A stretch of 64,000 bases of DNA from Lysobacter concretionis Ko07 = DSM 16239 (GCF_000768345.1 NZ_AVPS01000010.1:1-64000); one strand, 5' to 3'. Shown: positions 47,413 to 57,562, counted from the first letter of the stretch. Made by a program: numbers and translations. Notes: a model not told the origin generated them from the letters alone.

Positions 47413-49038
47413 ATGCCAAGGAATGATGAAATACGGATTACATCCGATCAAATTGACCGGGGCGGGCGTCCAGCCCTACAGACCCGATTGACCCCGGCTG
47501 CCGACGTGCGCCAGTGCGCCATCCTGGCCCAGCCAACCGCCGTGATACCAGTGGTTTTTCTGCCTGGAATCATGGGCACCAACCTGATGTCGGATACCGG
47601 ATCCAAGGTGTGGCGACCGCCGAACACGGATGGCGTCGTTCCGGTTCTCGGTGCCATCGGGCAGATGTTTGCCTATATCTTCCGGGGGCCGGCCACCCGG
47701 CAGCGCATGCTCGATCCCGAAACGGTTCAGGTGGATGGTCGCGGCGCGATCGACACGGAAGGAAGTCTCGACAAGCAGGCCGCAAGGGATCGTGGCTGGG
47801 GGGCGTTGATGCGATCGGCCTACCACCCCGTGATGAGCCAGATGCAACGCAGGCTCAACAACATCATGGAGTCCTGTGAGCTGCTGGAATGGTGGAACGC
47901 GGAGGCGCAAAGAGTGCCAGCCGATTACGGTGACGAAAAAGTTAATCCTGCCTTGGATGTCGACGATTTGAAGCATGCTGCGACCTTCCGCTATGAGGTC
48001 TGGGGAGGCGGATACAACTGGCTGCAGTCCAACGAGGACTCCGGGCAGGACCTGATCGACTACATCGAGGACGTAGTCTTGGCCCACCATCACTCGCTGG
48101 GCGAAGCGGCCGAGAAGGTCATCCTGGTGACCCACTCGATGGGTGGTCTGGTGGGTCGGTCTATCGCCAGGCTTCACGACTACGGAAAATTGCTGGGTGT
48201 TGTGCACGGTGTCATGCCGGCCACCGGCGCACCCGCCACCTATCACCATTGCCGTTGCGGATACGAAGGCGTCTCCCAACTGATTCTTGGACGCAATGCC
48301 AAGGAAGTCACCGCAATCGTCGCCAATGCTCCCGGTGCCCTCGAACTTCTACCCAGCACCGACTATGGCGAGGGCCGGGCCTGGCTGAAGCTGGGCGGCC
48401 CAGCGGACCGGCCTTCCCACGCGCTACCGGTCGCGGATCCATATGTAGAGATTTACCAGAGCCGTGAATGGTATGGGCTGGTGCCGGAAGTGAATGCGGA
48501 GATGCTGGATCCGGCCGGGTTGAACGGGATCGAGGGAGTCGAAGGTATTGGCGTGGATCCTTTTGACCGCTTTGACCTGAAGGTGGATGACGTCAAATCG
48601 TTCCACAGTTCCATCAGCGGCAAGTACCCGGAGCCGGCTTATGTCCATTACGGTGCCGATACGCGTAGGCAAGGCTGGACCGACGTGCACTGGCAAGGGC
48701 CCGAGGTGGTCGATCCGGCTCGTATCCGCTTGGAAGATGACGACGGCAACGGCAAGTTGCGCGTCACCGATGGCTCAGCCGACTTCCGGTTGCGCTTCGG
48801 AAGCGCAACCCAACCGGGCGACGGCACGGTTCCCACTGTGTCGGGCGCTGCGCCCGGCTTGGTTGCCGTACAGGCATGTTTCCGTCAGGGCGATGAAGGC
48901 GAGGGCGAGCACGTGAAGTTAAATGGGAAACGCAAGGACAAAGGCTACGAGCATCAGGACAGCTACAACGACGTGCGCAGCCAATGGGCGACGCTGTATA
49001 GCGTGGTGAGGCTGTCTCGCGGGGCGGATTGGGCATGA
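47413..49038 (+). CDS. Putative type VI lipase effector, Tle4/PGAP1-like alpha/beta hydrolase
   Basis: A 541-residue alpha/beta hydrolase with no signal peptide, as expected for a T6SS cargo. IPVVFLPGIMGTNLMSD near residue 46 is the oxyanion-hole strand of PGAP1/LCAT-like lipases. The nucleophile is S242 in VTHSMGGLVGRS, the likely acid D470 in GDGTVP, and the likely base H514 in YEHQDSYND. It is encoded directly after vgrG and directly before a Tli4-like immunity gene (stop/start ATGA overlap), which argues for a Tle4-type phospholipase that attacks membranes of rival cells. The subfamily call rests mainly on the immunity protein; other Tle families are possible. Confidence 0.75.
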   Translation: MPRNDEIRITSDQIDRGGRPALQTRLTPAADVRQCAILAQPTAVIPVVFLPGIMGTNLMSDTGSKVWRPPNTDGVVPVLGAIGQMFAYIFRGPATRQRMLDPETVQVDGRGAIDTEGSLDKQAARDRGWGALMRSAYHPVMSQMQRRLNNIMESCELLEWWNAEAQRVPADYGDEKVNPALDVDDLKHAATFRYEVWGGGYNWLQSNEDSGQDLIDYIEDVVLAHHHSLGEAAEKVILVTHSMGGLVGRSIARLHDYGKLLGVVHGVMPATGAPATYHHCRCGYEGVSQLILGRNAKEVTAIVANAPGALELLPSTDYGEGRAWLKLGGPADRPSHALPVADPYVEIYQSREWYGLVPEVNAEMLDPAGLNGIEGVEGIGVDPFDRFDLKVDDVKSFHSSISGKYPEPAYVHYGADTRRQGWTDVHWQGPEVVDPARIRLEDDDGNGKLRVTDGSADFRLRFGSATQPGDGTVPTVSGAAPGLVAVQACFRQGDEGEGEHVKLNGKRKDKGYEHQDSYNDVRSQWATLYSVVRLSRGADWA

Positions 49039-50048
49039 ACCATGTTCATCGCTGGACCGTGGCTCTTGTGTTTGCGCTGCTCTCGTCAATGGCTGCTGCG
49101 GCCATACAGAAGGAAGGAGATGTCATGAAGTATGGAAACTCCGGGCAACCGGTCATGCATTGCCTCGGACGACATCTGCTGGATCTTCCGACTGGATCGA
49201 CAGTGGATGCGACCTTCAAGGTGGGCGGGGCGAAAATCAGTACCCGGCGCGGCATATCGCGGGAGGAGTTCGGCGATCTGCGCGCTGGCCGCGAAGCGAG
49301 TCTGATGGCTCAGCCTCACACCCCGACCGGCCAGCGGTTTGTCGACCGGCGGGAGTTTTCCGACGACCGGGTGTTGATCACTTCCTGGCTCAGTCCAAAC
49401 AGCACCCGGATGTACCTGACCGAGCTGTATGCGCTGCTGCCAGAATCGCAGGTTCTGGTGGTGGTGGAGGGGGAATCCAGCGCCAAGCTGCACGACAAGA
49501 CGCTCCAGTATTTTTCATCGCTTGCGCAGAGCCTGCGCGATCGCGTCCCCGCTGAAATCCCTTCAGTACCGGGTTTTTGCATCGATTCGGTTCTGGTGGC
49601 CCGCAGTGCGCTGAACCAGGAAGAGGTCTCCGCGACGATCCGCGTTCCGGGTCGGCCGGGGCTGATGCTGAGCTACACCGCCTATGTGACGGGCAAGCCG
49701 GACGTCGATCTCCTGCAGCGGGTTTCCGGCGTGCCACCGGGCTACGAGGGCGCAGTGGCGGCAATGAAAACGCTGCGGCGTGGAGAGCGCCACATCGGGC
49801 CGATCCGCGGGCAGGAGTTGCTGGTACGCGGGGACAGCGACGGCACGCGCAGCTACGAGTTCCTGTGGGAAAGCCAGGGTCAGCGCGCATCCATCGAGCA
49901 CCCGTTCCTGTCGCTGCGAATGAGTACCACCGACGAAAGCGGCCCGGACGGCGAAACGATGGAAGCGCCGTTCGTGGATGACAAGGAGGCGCTTGAGGTG
50001 TGGGACGGGATCCTCGGCAGTCTCCGGCTGCGGCCGCGAGCGATCTGA
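49035..50048 (+). CDS. Tli4-like type VI lipase immunity protein
   Basis: A 337-residue protein with signal peptide [20 protein letters not shown] and thus a periplasmic place, where a membrane-attacking lipase would act. The mature N-terminus [15 protein letters not shown] resembles the conserved C.GR...D.P motif of Tli4 N-terminal domains. A two-domain layout with a second half from about residue 190 ([21 protein letters not shown]) also fits. ATG 49035 lies within the effector stop codon; a TTG two codons earlier is less likely. Its expression is coupled to the toxin, as needed for self-protection. It is convergent with purH. Confidence 0.75.
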   Translation: MNHVHRWTVALVFALLSSMAAAAIQKEGDVMKYGNSGQPVMHCLGRHLLDLPTGSTVDATFKVGGAKISTRRGISREEFGDLRAGREASLMAQPHTPTGQRFVDRREFSDDRVLITSWLSPNSTRMYLTELYALLPESQVLVVVEGESSAKLHDKTLQYFSSLAQSLRDRVPAEIPSVPGFCIDSVLVARSALNQEEVSATIRVPGRPGLMLSYTAYVTGKPDVDLLQRVSGVPPGYEGAVAAMKTLRRGERHIGPIRGQELLVRGDSDGTRSYEFLWESQGQRASIEHPFLSLRMSTTDESGPDGETMEAPFVDDKEALEVWDGILGSLRLRPRAI

Positions 50049-50126
50049 ATTCAATCGCCGGCAGGTTCACAAGGACTGCGGACGGTGCTGCCGGGGTTGT
50101 CTACCGTGCCGGCCCGCCGCGATCCA

Positions 50127-51725
50127 TCAATGCCGGAAGTGCCGCACCCCGGTAAACACCATCGCGATGCCGTGCTCGTCGGCGGCGGCGATCACTTCCT
50201 TGTCGCGCATCGAGCCGCCGGGCTGGATCACTGCCTTGATGCCGGCGGCTGCAGCGGCGTCGATGCCGTCGCGGAACGGGAAGAACGCGTCGCTGGCCAT
50301 CACCGAACCGGGCACCACGAGCCCGGCTTCCTCGGCCTTCAGTCCGGCGATCTTCGCCGACACCACGCGGCTCATCTGGCCGGCACCGATGCCGATGCTG
50401 CGCTGGTCTTTCGCGTAGACGATCGCGTTGGACTTCACGAACTTCGCGATCCGCCAGGCGAACATCAGGTCGGCCATCTGCGCCTCGGTCGGTGCCAGCT
50501 TGGTGACTACTTCCAGCTCGTCGCGGGTCACCTCGCGGATGTCGCTGGTCTGCATCAGCAGGCCCGAACCGACGCGCTTGACGTCGAAGTTGTTGCGGCC
50601 GTCGCCGTGCGGAATCTTCAGCACGCGGACGTTGGCCTTTTTGGTGCAGTAGTCCAGCGCGGCGGGATCGAAGTCCGGTGCGATCAGCACTTCGACGAAC
50701 TGGCGGTCGAGGATCGACTTCGTGGTCGCCTCGTCGAGGGTGTGGTTGAACGCGAGGATGCCGCCGAAGGCCGAGGTCGGGTCGGTGGCGAAGGCTGCCT
50801 CGTACGCGTCGCTGTTGTTGGCGGCTACCGCCACACCGCAGGGGTTGGCGTGCTTGACGATCACGCAGGCCGGGGCGTCGAACTGGCGCACGCATTCCCA
50901 CGCGGCGTCGGCATCGGCGAGGTTGTTGTAGCTCAGCTCCTTGCCCTGCAATTGGGTGAACGTGGCCAGGGTGCCGGGCACCGGCCACAGGTCGCGGTAG
51001 AACGCGCCGGCCTGGTGCGGGTTCTCGCCGTAGCGCAGGTCCATGACCTTGACGAAATTGCTGTTGTTCTGCGCCGGGAACAGCGCGCGGCTGCCGTCGT
51101 CGTTGATCGCCGACAGGTAATTGCTGATGCAGGCGTCGTAGAAGGCGACGCGGTTGAAGGCAGCGACCGAGAGCGCGAAACGCGTCTTCGCCGACAGCGC
51201 GCCGTCATGGGCGGCCAGTTCGTCGAGCAGTCCGGGGTACTGGGCCGGGTCGGTGGCGACGGCGACGCGGGCGAAGTTCTTCGCCGCCGAGCGCAGCATC
51301 GCCGGGCCGCCGATGTCGATGTTCTCGATGATCTGTTCCATCGAGCTGTCGGGGTCGGCGGAGACCTTCTCGAACGGGTACAGGTTCAGCACCAGCAGGT
51401 CGATCGCGTCGATGCCGTGCTGCGCCATCACCACCTCGTCGATGCCGGCGCGGCCGAGCAGACCGCCGTGCACGACGGGATGCAGGGTCTTGACCCGGCC
51501 GTCCATCATTTCCGGAAAGCCTGTTGCCTCCGATACGTCGATGACCGCCAGACCCGCCTCGCGGATCGCCTTCGCGGTGCCGCCGGTGGACAGCAGCTGC
51601 ACGCCGTGGCCGGCCAGCGCGGTGGCCAGTTCGATCAGGCCGGTCTTGTCGGAGACGGACAACAGGGCGCGGCGGATCTTGACCGGACGGTCGTGCACCG
51701 GGCTGGAGGCGGGAGCGGAGGTCAT
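50127..51725 (-). CDS. purH: Bifunctional AICAR transformylase/IMP cyclohydrolase PurH
   Basis: A 532-residue enzyme for the last two steps of IMP synthesis. The N-terminal MGS-like IMP cyclohydrolase domain covers residues 1-200 ([50 protein letters not shown]). The AICAR transformylase domain follows ([28 protein letters not shown] with the active-site KHxNPCG; AIQPGGS-type ending [19 protein letters not shown]). Length and motifs are normal. A TATAAT lies upstream within a short palindrome. Confidence 0.96.
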   Translation of the reverse strand: MTSAPASSPVHDRPVKIRRALLSVSDKTGLIELATALAGHGVQLLSTGGTAKAIREAGLAVIDVSEATGFPEMMDGRVKTLHPVVHGGLLGRAGIDEVVMAQHGIDAIDLLVLNLYPFEKVSADPDSSMEQIIENIDIGGPAMLRSAAKNFARVAVATDPAQYPGLLDELAAHDGALSAKTRFALSVAAFNRVAFYDACISNYLSAINDDGSRALFPAQNNSNFVKVMDLRYGENPHQAGAFYRDLWPVPGTLATFTQLQGKELSYNNLADADAAWECVRQFDAPACVIVKHANPCGVAVAANNSDAYEAAFATDPTSAFGGILAFNHTLDEATTKSILDRQFVEVLIAPDFDPAALDYCTKKANVRVLKIPHGDGRNNFDVKRVGSGLLMQTSDIREVTRDELEVVTKLAPTEAQMADLMFAWRIAKFVKSNAIVYAKDQRSIGIGAGQMSRVVSAKIAGLKAEEAGLVVPGSVMASDAFFPFRDGIDAAAAAGIKAVIQPGGSMRDKEVIAAADEHGIAMVFTGVRHFRH

Positions 51726-51748
51726 GGCGGCAGCTTCGAGCGGGAAAG

Positions 51749-51767
51749 CCGCCGATTATACCGGCGG
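51749..51767 (-). promoter_or_regulatory. purH -10 box inside a palindrome
   Basis: The minus strand reads CCGCCGGTATAATCGGCGG: a perfect TATAAT flanked by CCGCCG and CGGCGG. A protein bound to this palindrome would cover the -10 box. The -35 place 17 bases up (GCCTCG) is poor. The start codon is 24 bases downstream. Confidence 0.55.
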
Positions 51768-51854
51768 TGGTCCGGGCCGAGGCCGGGTGGGTCACGCGTG
51801 ATGGGCTACCCGCGCACCGGGGTAGGGCAGTCGGGAGCGGAGGCCATTCAAACG

Positions 51855-51934
51855 TGACGTGCTTCAGGCCTGGCGTGCTTCAAGCCTGACGTGCATCAAG
51901 CCTGACGTGCTTCAAGCCTGACGTGCTTCAGGCC
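51855..51934. repeat. Five 16-bp tandem repeats at the fis 3' end
   Basis: TGACGTGCTTCAGGCC and close variants repeat five times without gaps. The last copy contains the final codons and the TGA of fis, so the array begins in the gene and extends into the intergenic region towards purH. Confidence 0.93.
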
Positions 51935-52218
51935 AGACCGTACTCGCGCAGCTTCTTGCGCAGCGTGGCGCGGTGGATGCCCAGCATCGTGGCCGCGCGG
52001 CTCTGGTTGCCTTCGCAGTGGTCGAGTACTTCGGCGAACAGCGGGATTTCCAGTTCACGCAGGGCGATCTCGTACAGGTCGCCGTTGTCGGAGCCGTCGA
52101 GGTCGCCGAGGTAGCGGCGGATCGAGGTGGCGACATGGTCGCGCAGCGGTACGCGCGGTCCGGGGCGGGCAGGGTCGGTGCGGTTGGCGGCTGCGTTCAA
52201 GTCTGTCCCCCCAGACAT
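51928..52218 (-). CDS. fis: Fis-family DNA-binding protein
   Basis: A 96-residue nucleoid protein of the Fis family. The C-terminal helix-turn-helix is complete ([20 protein letters not shown], then [10 protein letters not shown]), and residues 25-60 ([18 protein letters not shown]) form the dimer helices. It bends DNA and regulates rRNA and growth genes. In enterics fis follows dusB; here it lies 139 bases after a DUF3426 gene in the prmA-DUF3426-fis order common in Xanthomonadaceae. The end of the gene is made of a 16-bp repeat. Confidence 0.93.
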   Translation of the reverse strand: MSGGTDLNAAANRTDPARPGPRVPLRDHVATSIRRYLGDLDGSDNGDLYEIALRELEIPLFAEVLDHCEGNQSRAATMLGIHRATLRKKLREYGLA

Positions 52219-52357
52219 CGGATGACGGTCGAGCGAGTGTGCTGATGATGCCCGCCGTGGTGCGCGAGGCGACGGCGGTCTGGAAGTCTACCACCGCGGT
52301 TTGGCCGGAGTTTCGCCGGGATTTCGTTCCGTGCGGTTGCGGGGCCGCGACGGGGTG

Positions 52358-53146
52358 TCAGCGGAAATCGAAAGTGAAGGCGACGATCGGCGATGCCGGT
52401 TCCAGGATCTCGAAGTTCACGCTGGCGCTCTGGCCGGGGGCGAGCTCCGTCGACAGGGCCGCATCGGCGGGTCGGTAGTCCTGCGCCGTGAACACCCGCC
52501 GGGCGACGGTTTGTCCGTTGATGTCCGACAGGTTCAGCTGCAGCGCCGGCCAGGCCTGCGGCCAGCGCGCGTCGTTGCGGAAGCTGGCCTGCACGTTGAG
52601 GACGCCTTGCTTGCCGCTGGCCGGTTGCACGCTGCGCGCGAGCATCGTGTACGCGGCCGGCTCGTGCCAGGGCGGCAGCCGGCAGGCCATTGCCTTGCAC
52701 ACGGTGCCGATGGTGGGCCGCCAGCGCGCATCGGCGGCGAGTTCATTGCGCTGTGCCAGCAGCAGTTGGCCGAGCAGCAGGACCGCCAACAGGCCGACGG
52801 CCAGCAGGCCTGGCCAGCGTGGGCCGGTGCTGCGGGGGCGCCGGAGGGTGCGTACAAAGCTGGGCGCGTGGCGTTTGTCGCGGCGTGATTGCGACGAGGT
52901 GATGTCGCGCACCGATGCCACGGGGGCAGCCGGCGGCATATCGGATGAGGAGGCTTCCGGCCCGGCCGACGGCAGCTCGTTGCTGGTGGCTTCAAGCGGC
53001 GTTTCGCCGGCAGGAGCGACGCCGGTGCCGTCGCCGTCGTTCTCCCGCAGCAGTTCGTTGTCGCAACGCGGGCAGCGCTGCGGCGGGCCGTCCGCGGCGA
53101 TGATCAGGGCGACCAGGAAACCGCAGTGGGGGCAGGGCACGAACAT
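52358..53146 (-). CDS. Zinc-ribbon/DUF3426 single-pass membrane protein
   Basis: A 262-residue protein with an N-terminal zinc ribbon (CPHCGFLV...QRCPRCDNELL, residues 5-31), a Pro/Ser/Ala-rich linker, one membrane helix at about 116-134 (LLAVGLLAVLLLGQLLLAQR) and a periplasmic DUF3426 domain (IGTVCKAMACRLPPWHEPAAYTML; ASFRNDARWPQAWPALQLNL). Function unknown. The association with prmA and fis is widespread. It begins 87 bases after prmA. Confidence 0.85.
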   Translation of the reverse strand: MFVPCPHCGFLVALIIAADGPPQRCPRCDNELLRENDGDGTGVAPAGETPLEATSNELPSAGPEASSSDMPPAAPVASVRDITSSQSRRDKRHAPSFVRTLRRPRSTGPRWPGLLAVGLLAVLLLGQLLLAQRNELAADARWRPTIGTVCKAMACRLPPWHEPAAYTMLARSVQPASGKQGVLNVQASFRNDARWPQAWPALQLNLSDINGQTVARRVFTAQDYRPADAALSTELAPGQSASVNFEILEPASPIVAFTFDFR

Positions 53147-53233
53147 CGGGCCAGTCTAGCCGAGGCCGCCCGCTGGTCTGCGCGGTGGGATGCACCGTGC
53201 TTTCGCGACGCCTGTCACAATTCCACGCTGCCG

Positions 53234-54157
53234 TCAGCGGCGCCGCACGCCGCTGATCCGGATCCAGTCGTCCAGCTGCGCGACCTGCAACTGCTCGAAG
53301 TCGGCGTCATAGCGCGCCAGCACCTCGTCCTCCTGCCCGGCGAGGATGCCCGACAGCGCGATCCTCCCGCCCGGCGCGACCCGTGCGGCAAGCGCGTCGG
53401 CCAGCGCGACCAGGGCCGAGGCGAGGATGTTGGCGACCACCACCGGGTAACGGATGCCGGCGGGCTCGTCTTCGGGCAGGTACACCGCCAGGCGCGCGGC
53501 CAGATCGTTGCGCTGGGCGTTGTCGGCGGTGGCGGTCAGCGCCTGCGGATCGTTGTCGACCCCGACCGCGCCGGCGGCGCCGAGCTTCAGGGCCGCCAAC
53601 GCGAGGATGCCGGAGCCGCAACCGAAGTCCAGCACGGTCGCACCGCGCAGCAGCCCTTCGCCGGCGAGGCCGTCGAGCCACTGCAGGCACAGCGCGGTGG
53701 TCTGGTGGGTGCCCGAGCCGAACGCGAGGCCGGGGTCGAGCCGCACGACGGCCGCGTCGGGTGCATCCGCGCCTTCGGGCAGGTCGTGGTTCCACGGCAC
53801 GATCCAGGTGCGCTGGCCGAATTTCAGCGGCTCGTACTGGTCCATCCACGAGCGCTCCCAGTCCTGGTCGGCGACCTCGCGGAACTCCACATGCGACCAG
53901 TCGACGCCCTCGTCGACCGCCGCCAGTGCGTGCAGCAGCAACTCCGGCAGGGTGCCGCCGGGGAACAGCGCCGTCAGGGTCAGTTCGGCCCACAGCGGCA
54001 TCGCGCCGACGCCGGGCTCGAAGATCGCCTGCTCGTCGGCGGCATCGGCGTGGGCGTCGGTCAGGGTGACCGCCAGCGCGCCGACGTCTTCCAGTGCGCG
54101 CTCGTAACGCGGCTGGTCGGCCTGGGTGCAGGGCAGGGTGAGTTCGAGGAAGGGCAT
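53234..54157 (-). CDS. prmA: Ribosomal protein L11 methyltransferase PrmA
   Basis: A 307-residue SAM-dependent enzyme that trimethylates ribosomal protein L11. An N-terminal substrate-recognition domain (residues 1-90) precedes [21 protein letters not shown] and the SAM-binding [23 protein letters not shown]-like motif is in [18 protein letters not shown] start at [10 protein letters not shown] (ATG 54157), which gives the family length; the frame remains open for 80 residues into the upstream gene without homology. It lies 5 bases after the yqaE stop. Confidence 0.94.
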   Translation of the reverse strand: MPFLELTLPCTQADQPRYERALEDVGALAVTLTDAHADAADEQAIFEPGVGAMPLWAELTLTALFPGGTLPELLLHALAAVDEGVDWSHVEFREVADQDWERSWMDQYEPLKFGQRTWIVPWNHDLPEGADAPDAAVVRLDPGLAFGSGTHQTTALCLQWLDGLAGEGLLRGATVLDFGCGSGILALAALKLGAAGAVGVDNDPQALTATADNAQRNDLAARLAVYLPEDEPAGIRYPVVVANILASALVALADALAARVAPGGRIALSGILAGQEDEVLARYDADFEQLQVAQLDDWIRISGVRRR

Positions 54158-54162
54158 GGCGG

Positions 54163-54351
54163 TCAGCGCTGCATCGCGCGCGCGATCTTCTGGTCGGTCG
54201 TGTACTGGCTCAGCGCATACACCGCCCAGAGGGTGGCCGGGAGCCAGCCCAGCACGGTGATCTGCAACAACAGGCAGACCAGGCCGGCAATCGGGCGGCC
54301 GATGGTGAAGAAGGTCAGCCAGGGCAGGATCAGGGCGATCAACAGGCGCAT
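54163..54351 (-). CDS. YqaE/Pmp3-family small membrane protein
   Basis: A 62-residue protein with two membrane helices ([41 protein letters not shown]) and an ending [13 protein letters not shown]. The LILPWLTFF...GW.PA..WA.Y pattern is that of the YqaE/Pmp3 stress-related membrane proteins. It is followed after 5 bases by prmA and preceded by accC by 85 bases. Confidence 0.8.
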   Translation of the reverse strand: MRLLIALILPWLTFFTIGRPIAGLVCLLLQITVLGWLPATLWAVYALSQYTTDQKIARAMQR

Positions 54352-54436
54352 CGTGGGGTCCGGGGTGGGTGCATGGAGGAAGTCCGGGACGTGGCATTCC
54401 CCGCCCCTGGATTGGAGGCGGGAGCGGGGCCCGGGC

Positions 54437-55804
54437 TCAGGTGATCGAGAGCGACTTCTCCTTCTGCTCCTTCAGCCGCTTTTCCAGGTAGTGGATGTTC
54501 TGCCCGCCCTGCTGGAAGCCGACGTCGGCCAGGATGCGCTGGTGCAGCGGGATGTTGGTCTTGATGCCGTCGATCACCATCTCGCTGAGCGCCACGCGCA
54601 TGCGGGCGATCGCGGTTTCGCGGTCGGGGCCGTGCACGATCAGCTTGCCGATCATCGAGTCGTAGTTCGGCGGCACGCGGTAGCCGGCGTAGATGTGGCT
54701 GTCCACGCGCACGCCCGGGCCGCCCGGGGCGTGGAACTCCTGGATCAGCCCGGGGCTGGGCATGAAGGTTTCCGGGTCCTCGGCGTTGATCCGGCACTCG
54801 ATCGAGTGGCCGTTGACCACGATGTCTTCCTGCCTGATCCGCAGCTTCTGGCCGCTGGCGATCATCAGCTGTTCGCGGATCAGGTCGATGCCGGTGATCA
54901 TCTCGGTGACCGGGTGCTCGACCTGGATGCGGGTGTTCATCTCGATGAAGTAGAACCGGCCGTCCTCGTACAGGAACTCGAACGTGCCCGCGCCGCGGTA
55001 GCCGATGCGGATGCAGGCATCGACGCAGACCTGGCCGATGTCGGCGCGCTGCTGGTCGCTGATGCCGGGCGCCGGCGCTTCCTCGACCACTTTCTGGTGG
55101 CGGCGCTGCATCGAGCAGTCGCGCTCGCCCAGATGGATCGCGCCGCCCTGGCCGTCGGCGAGGACCTGGATCTCCACGTGGCGGGGGTTCTCCAGGAACT
55201 TCTCCATGTAGACCATGTCGTTGCCGAACGCGGCCTTGGCCTCGGCCTTGGTGGTCTGGATCGCGGTGACCAGCGCGGCCTCGGTGTGGACCACGCGCAT
55301 GCCGCGTCCGCCGCCGCCGCCGGAGGCCTTCACGATGACCGGGTAGCCGATCTCGCGGGCGATCTTGATGTTGGTCTGCGGGTCGTCCCCCAGCGGGCCG
55401 CCGCTGCCGGGCACGCAGGGCACGCCGGCTTCTTTCATGGCCCGGATCGCCTCGACCTTGTCGCCCATCAGGCGGATCGTCTCGGCCTTGGGGCCGATGA
55501 AGATGAAGCCCGACTCCTCCACGCGTTCGGCGAAGTCCGCGTTCTCGGCCAGGAAGCCGTAGCCGGGATGGATCGCCTGGGCGTCGGTGACTTCGGCCGC
55601 GGCGATCAGCGAGGCCATATTGAGATAGCTGTCGGTCGACGGCGCCGGGCCGATGCAGACCGACTCGTCGGCCATGGCGACGTGCTTGAGGTTGCGGTCG
55701 ACGGTGGAATGCACCGCGACCGTGTGGATGCCCAGCGCGTGGCAGGCGCGCAGGATGCGCAGCGCGATTTCGCCCCGGTTGGCGATGACGACTTTATCCA
55801 GCAT
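54437..55804 (-). CDS. accC: Acetyl-CoA carboxylase biotin carboxylase subunit AccC
   Basis: A 455-residue ATP-grasp enzyme that carboxylates biotin on AccB for fatty acid synthesis. It has the canonical N-terminus ([20 protein letters not shown]), the ATP-binding Gly-rich loop [34 protein letters not shown] and the catalytic [20 protein letters not shown]. Full length. It follows accB by 10 bases, giving the standard accBC operon with aroQ in front. Confidence 0.97.
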   Translation of the reverse strand: MLDKVVIANRGEIALRILRACHALGIHTVAVHSTVDRNLKHVAMADESVCIGPAPSTDSYLNMASLIAAAEVTDAQAIHPGYGFLAENADFAERVEESGFIFIGPKAETIRLMGDKVEAIRAMKEAGVPCVPGSGGPLGDDPQTNIKIAREIGYPVIVKASGGGGGRGMRVVHTEAALVTAIQTTKAEAKAAFGNDMVYMEKFLENPRHVEIQVLADGQGGAIHLGERDCSMQRRHQKVVEEAPAPGISDQQRADIGQVCVDACIRIGYRGAGTFEFLYEDGRFYFIEMNTRIQVEHPVTEMITGIDLIREQLMIASGQKLRIRQEDIVVNGHSIECRINAEDPETFMPSPGLIQEFHAPGGPGVRVDSHIYAGYRVPPNYDSMIGKLIVHGPDRETAIARMRVALSEMVIDGIKTNIPLHQRILADVGFQQGGQNIHYLEKRLKEQKEKSLSIT

Positions 55805-55814
55805 CGACCCGGCC

Positions 55815-56303
55815 TCAGCCGATCACGAACAGGGGCTGGTCGAACTCGACCGGCTGGCCGCTCTCGGCGACGACCTTGAGGATGGTCCCGGAGGCGTCGG
55901 CCTCGATCGGGTTGAACATCTTCATCGCCTCGATGATGCCGATGGTCTCGCCGGCGGCGACCGTCTGGCCGACGGTGACGAAGGGCGGCTTGTCCGGCGC
56001 GGGAGACGCGTAGAAGGTGCCGACCATCGGTGCGCGCACGACGTGGCCATCGGGCAGGTCGCTGCCGGCCGCGACGGCGGCGATGGACGGCTTGCCGCCG
56101 CCGGTGGCGGCGTCCACCGGCGAGGCCATCGGCATCGGCTGCAGGGGCACGGCCGGGGCGGCGGCGTAGTTGACCGCCGCGGCGACACCGCCACGCGGCG
56201 TGCGGGCCAGGCGGACGGACTCTTCGCCTTCCTTGATCTCGATCTCGGACAGGTTGGACTCTTCCAGCAGGTCAATCAGTTTCTTGATCTTTCGCAGGTC
56301 CAT
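55815..56303 (-). CDS. accB: Biotin carboxyl carrier protein AccB
   Basis: A 162-residue carrier. The N-terminal dimerisation segment ([20 protein letters not shown]) is followed by an Ala/Pro/Met-rich flexible linker (residues 40-85) and the biotinyl domain with biotin-accepting K128 in [13 protein letters not shown]. The thumb-containing sequence [16 protein letters not shown] is present, as in E. coli AccB. Start ATG 56303 is set by the conserved N-terminus. It lies 54 bases behind aroQ. Confidence 0.96.
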   Translation of the reverse strand: MDLRKIKKLIDLLEESNLSEIEIKEGEESVRLARTPRGGVAAAVNYAAAPAVPLQPMPMASPVDAATGGGKPSIAAVAAGSDLPDGHVVRAPMVGTFYASPAPDKPPFVTVGQTVAAGETIGIIEAMKMFNPIEADASGTILKVVAESGQPVEFDQPLFVIG

Positions 56304-56357
56304 GGTGGGCCTCTCGGTTGGTCCAGGGAGCCGCACGGGGCGGCAGGATGGGGTGGT

Positions 56358-56807
56358 TCAGGCCGCGGTGGCGGCCAGGCGTGCCAAGGCGGCATCCAGG
56401 GCGTAACGGTAGCTGTCGGCGCCGAAGCCGGCGACCACGCCGACCGCCAGGTCGCTGAAATAGCTGTGGTGGCGGAACGGCTCGCGGGTGTGCGGATTGG
56501 ACAGGTGGATCTCGTAGAACGGTAGCGCGACCGCCGCGAGCGCATCGCGCAGGGCCACGCTGGTGTGGGTGAACGCGGCCGGGTTGAGCAGGATCAGTGC
56601 GGTGCCGTCGGCGCCGGCGGCCTGCACCCGCTCGACCAGTTCGTGCTCGGCATTGGACTGCAGGCTGTCGAGCTGGTGGCCGGCCGCCGTGGCGGTGGCG
56701 CGCAGGGCCGCGTCGATCTCGGTCAGGGTGGTGCGGCCGTAGATCGACGGCTCGCGTTCGCCCAGCAGATTGAGGTTGGGACCGTGCAGGACCAGCAGCT
56801 TTGCCAT
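56358..56807 (-). CDS. aroQ: 3-dehydroquinate dehydratase, type II (AroQ)
   Basis: A 149-residue type II dehydroquinase of the shikimate pathway. Active-site features: [14 protein letters not shown] (with the catalytic Tyr and loop Arg), [28 protein letters not shown] and [18 protein letters not shown]. It acts as a dodecamer in the cytoplasm. It is first in the aroQ-accB-accC run, and a palindrome lies about 100 bases upstream. Confidence 0.96.
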   Translation of the reverse strand: MAKLLVLHGPNLNLLGEREPSIYGRTTLTEIDAALRATATAAGHQLDSLQSNAEHELVERVQAAGADGTALILLNPAAFTHTSVALRDALAAVALPFYEIHLSNPHTREPFRHHSYFSDLAVGVVAGFGADSYRYALDAALARLAATAA

Positions 56808-56907
56808 GGGGTGTCGGCGGGTGCCGGAACGGTGGAAAGCTCGGGAGTGTGGCGGAGCGGGACGCCGCTGTCCAGAATTTAAGCGTCGTTTCGCCGAAGT
56901 TATCGCG

Positions 56908-56927
56908 TTTTAAACGACCGTTTGAAA
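56908..56927 (-). promoter_or_regulatory. AT-rich palindrome upstream of aroQ-accBC
   Basis: TTTTAAACGACCGTTTGAAA is an almost perfect inverted repeat (one mismatch) in the only AT-rich part of the 158-base gap between tlpA and aroQ. It is a good candidate for an operator/promoter of the fatty-acid operon; which regulator would use it is unknown. Confidence 0.4.
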
Positions 56928-56965
56928 TTCGCCCGGTGCGCTCCGGCAGCAGTTGCGGGGTGGTG

Positions 56966-57562
56966 TCAGGGCCGGGCCCACGCGTCGATCTCGCCGTGCT
57001 GGAACGGGCCGATCTTCTGTTTGACCAGCCGCCCCTGCGCATCGACCAGCACCGTATAAGGCAGCACGCCTTTCAGGTTGCCCAGTTGCACGCCGGAATC
57101 GGCCGGGCCGGCGGCGTCGATCAGGATCGGGTAATCGACCGGGATCCGCTGCAGGAAGGCGCGCACCGCGTCGGCGTCGTCCAGCGCGATGCCGACCACC
57201 TGCACGCCGTTGCCGTCCTGGCTGGCGGCAAAACGGTCCAGCTCGGGCATCTCCTCGATGCAGGGGCCGCACCAGCTGGCCCAGAAGTTGATCAGTTGCG
57301 GGCGGCCGAGGTGGGCGGCGGGCAATGCGAGCGGCTGCCCGTCCAGGTCCGGCAACTGCAGGGTCGGGATCACCTGGCCGCGCTCGGCGACCGCCAGCCC
57401 GGCGGGTGCGGCCGGGGCGGTAGCCGAGAGCACGTCCTGCAACGCGCGTTGGCCGACTTCACTGCGCAACAGTGGTGCGGCGCCGTTGAACCACAGGCCG
57501 ACCCCGGCGCCGATCACGCCGGCCGCCAGTGCCACCAACACGATGCGGGTGTTCGACTTCAT
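56966..57562 (-). CDS. TlpA-like periplasmic thiol-disulfide protein
   Basis: A 198-residue membrane-anchored thioredoxin of the TlpA/ResA kind. N-terminal anchor IVLVALAAGVIGAGVGLWF, thioredoxin fold from about residue 65, and active site CGPC in LINFWASWCGPCIEEMPEL. cis-Pro region in GVLPYTVLVDAQG. It probably reduces periplasmic disulfides, for example during cytochrome c maturation, with electrons from DsbD. Its ATG overlaps the dsbD stop (ATGA), which supports that partnership. Confidence 0.9.
   Translation of the reverse strand: MKSNTRIVLVALAAGVIGAGVGLWFNGAAPLLRSEVGQRALQDVLSATAPAAPAGLAVAERGQVIPTLQLPDLDGQPLALPAAHLGRPQLINFWASWCGPCIEEMPELDRFAASQDGNGVQVVGIALDDADAVRAFLQRIPVDYPILIDAAGPADSGVQLGNLKGVLPYTVLVDAQGRLVKQKIGPFQHGEIDAWARP

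Noticed and set aside
51855-51934. Possible CRISPR or iteron array
   Set aside because: The 16-bp units are head-to-tail without spacers, and no cas or replication gene is adjacent.
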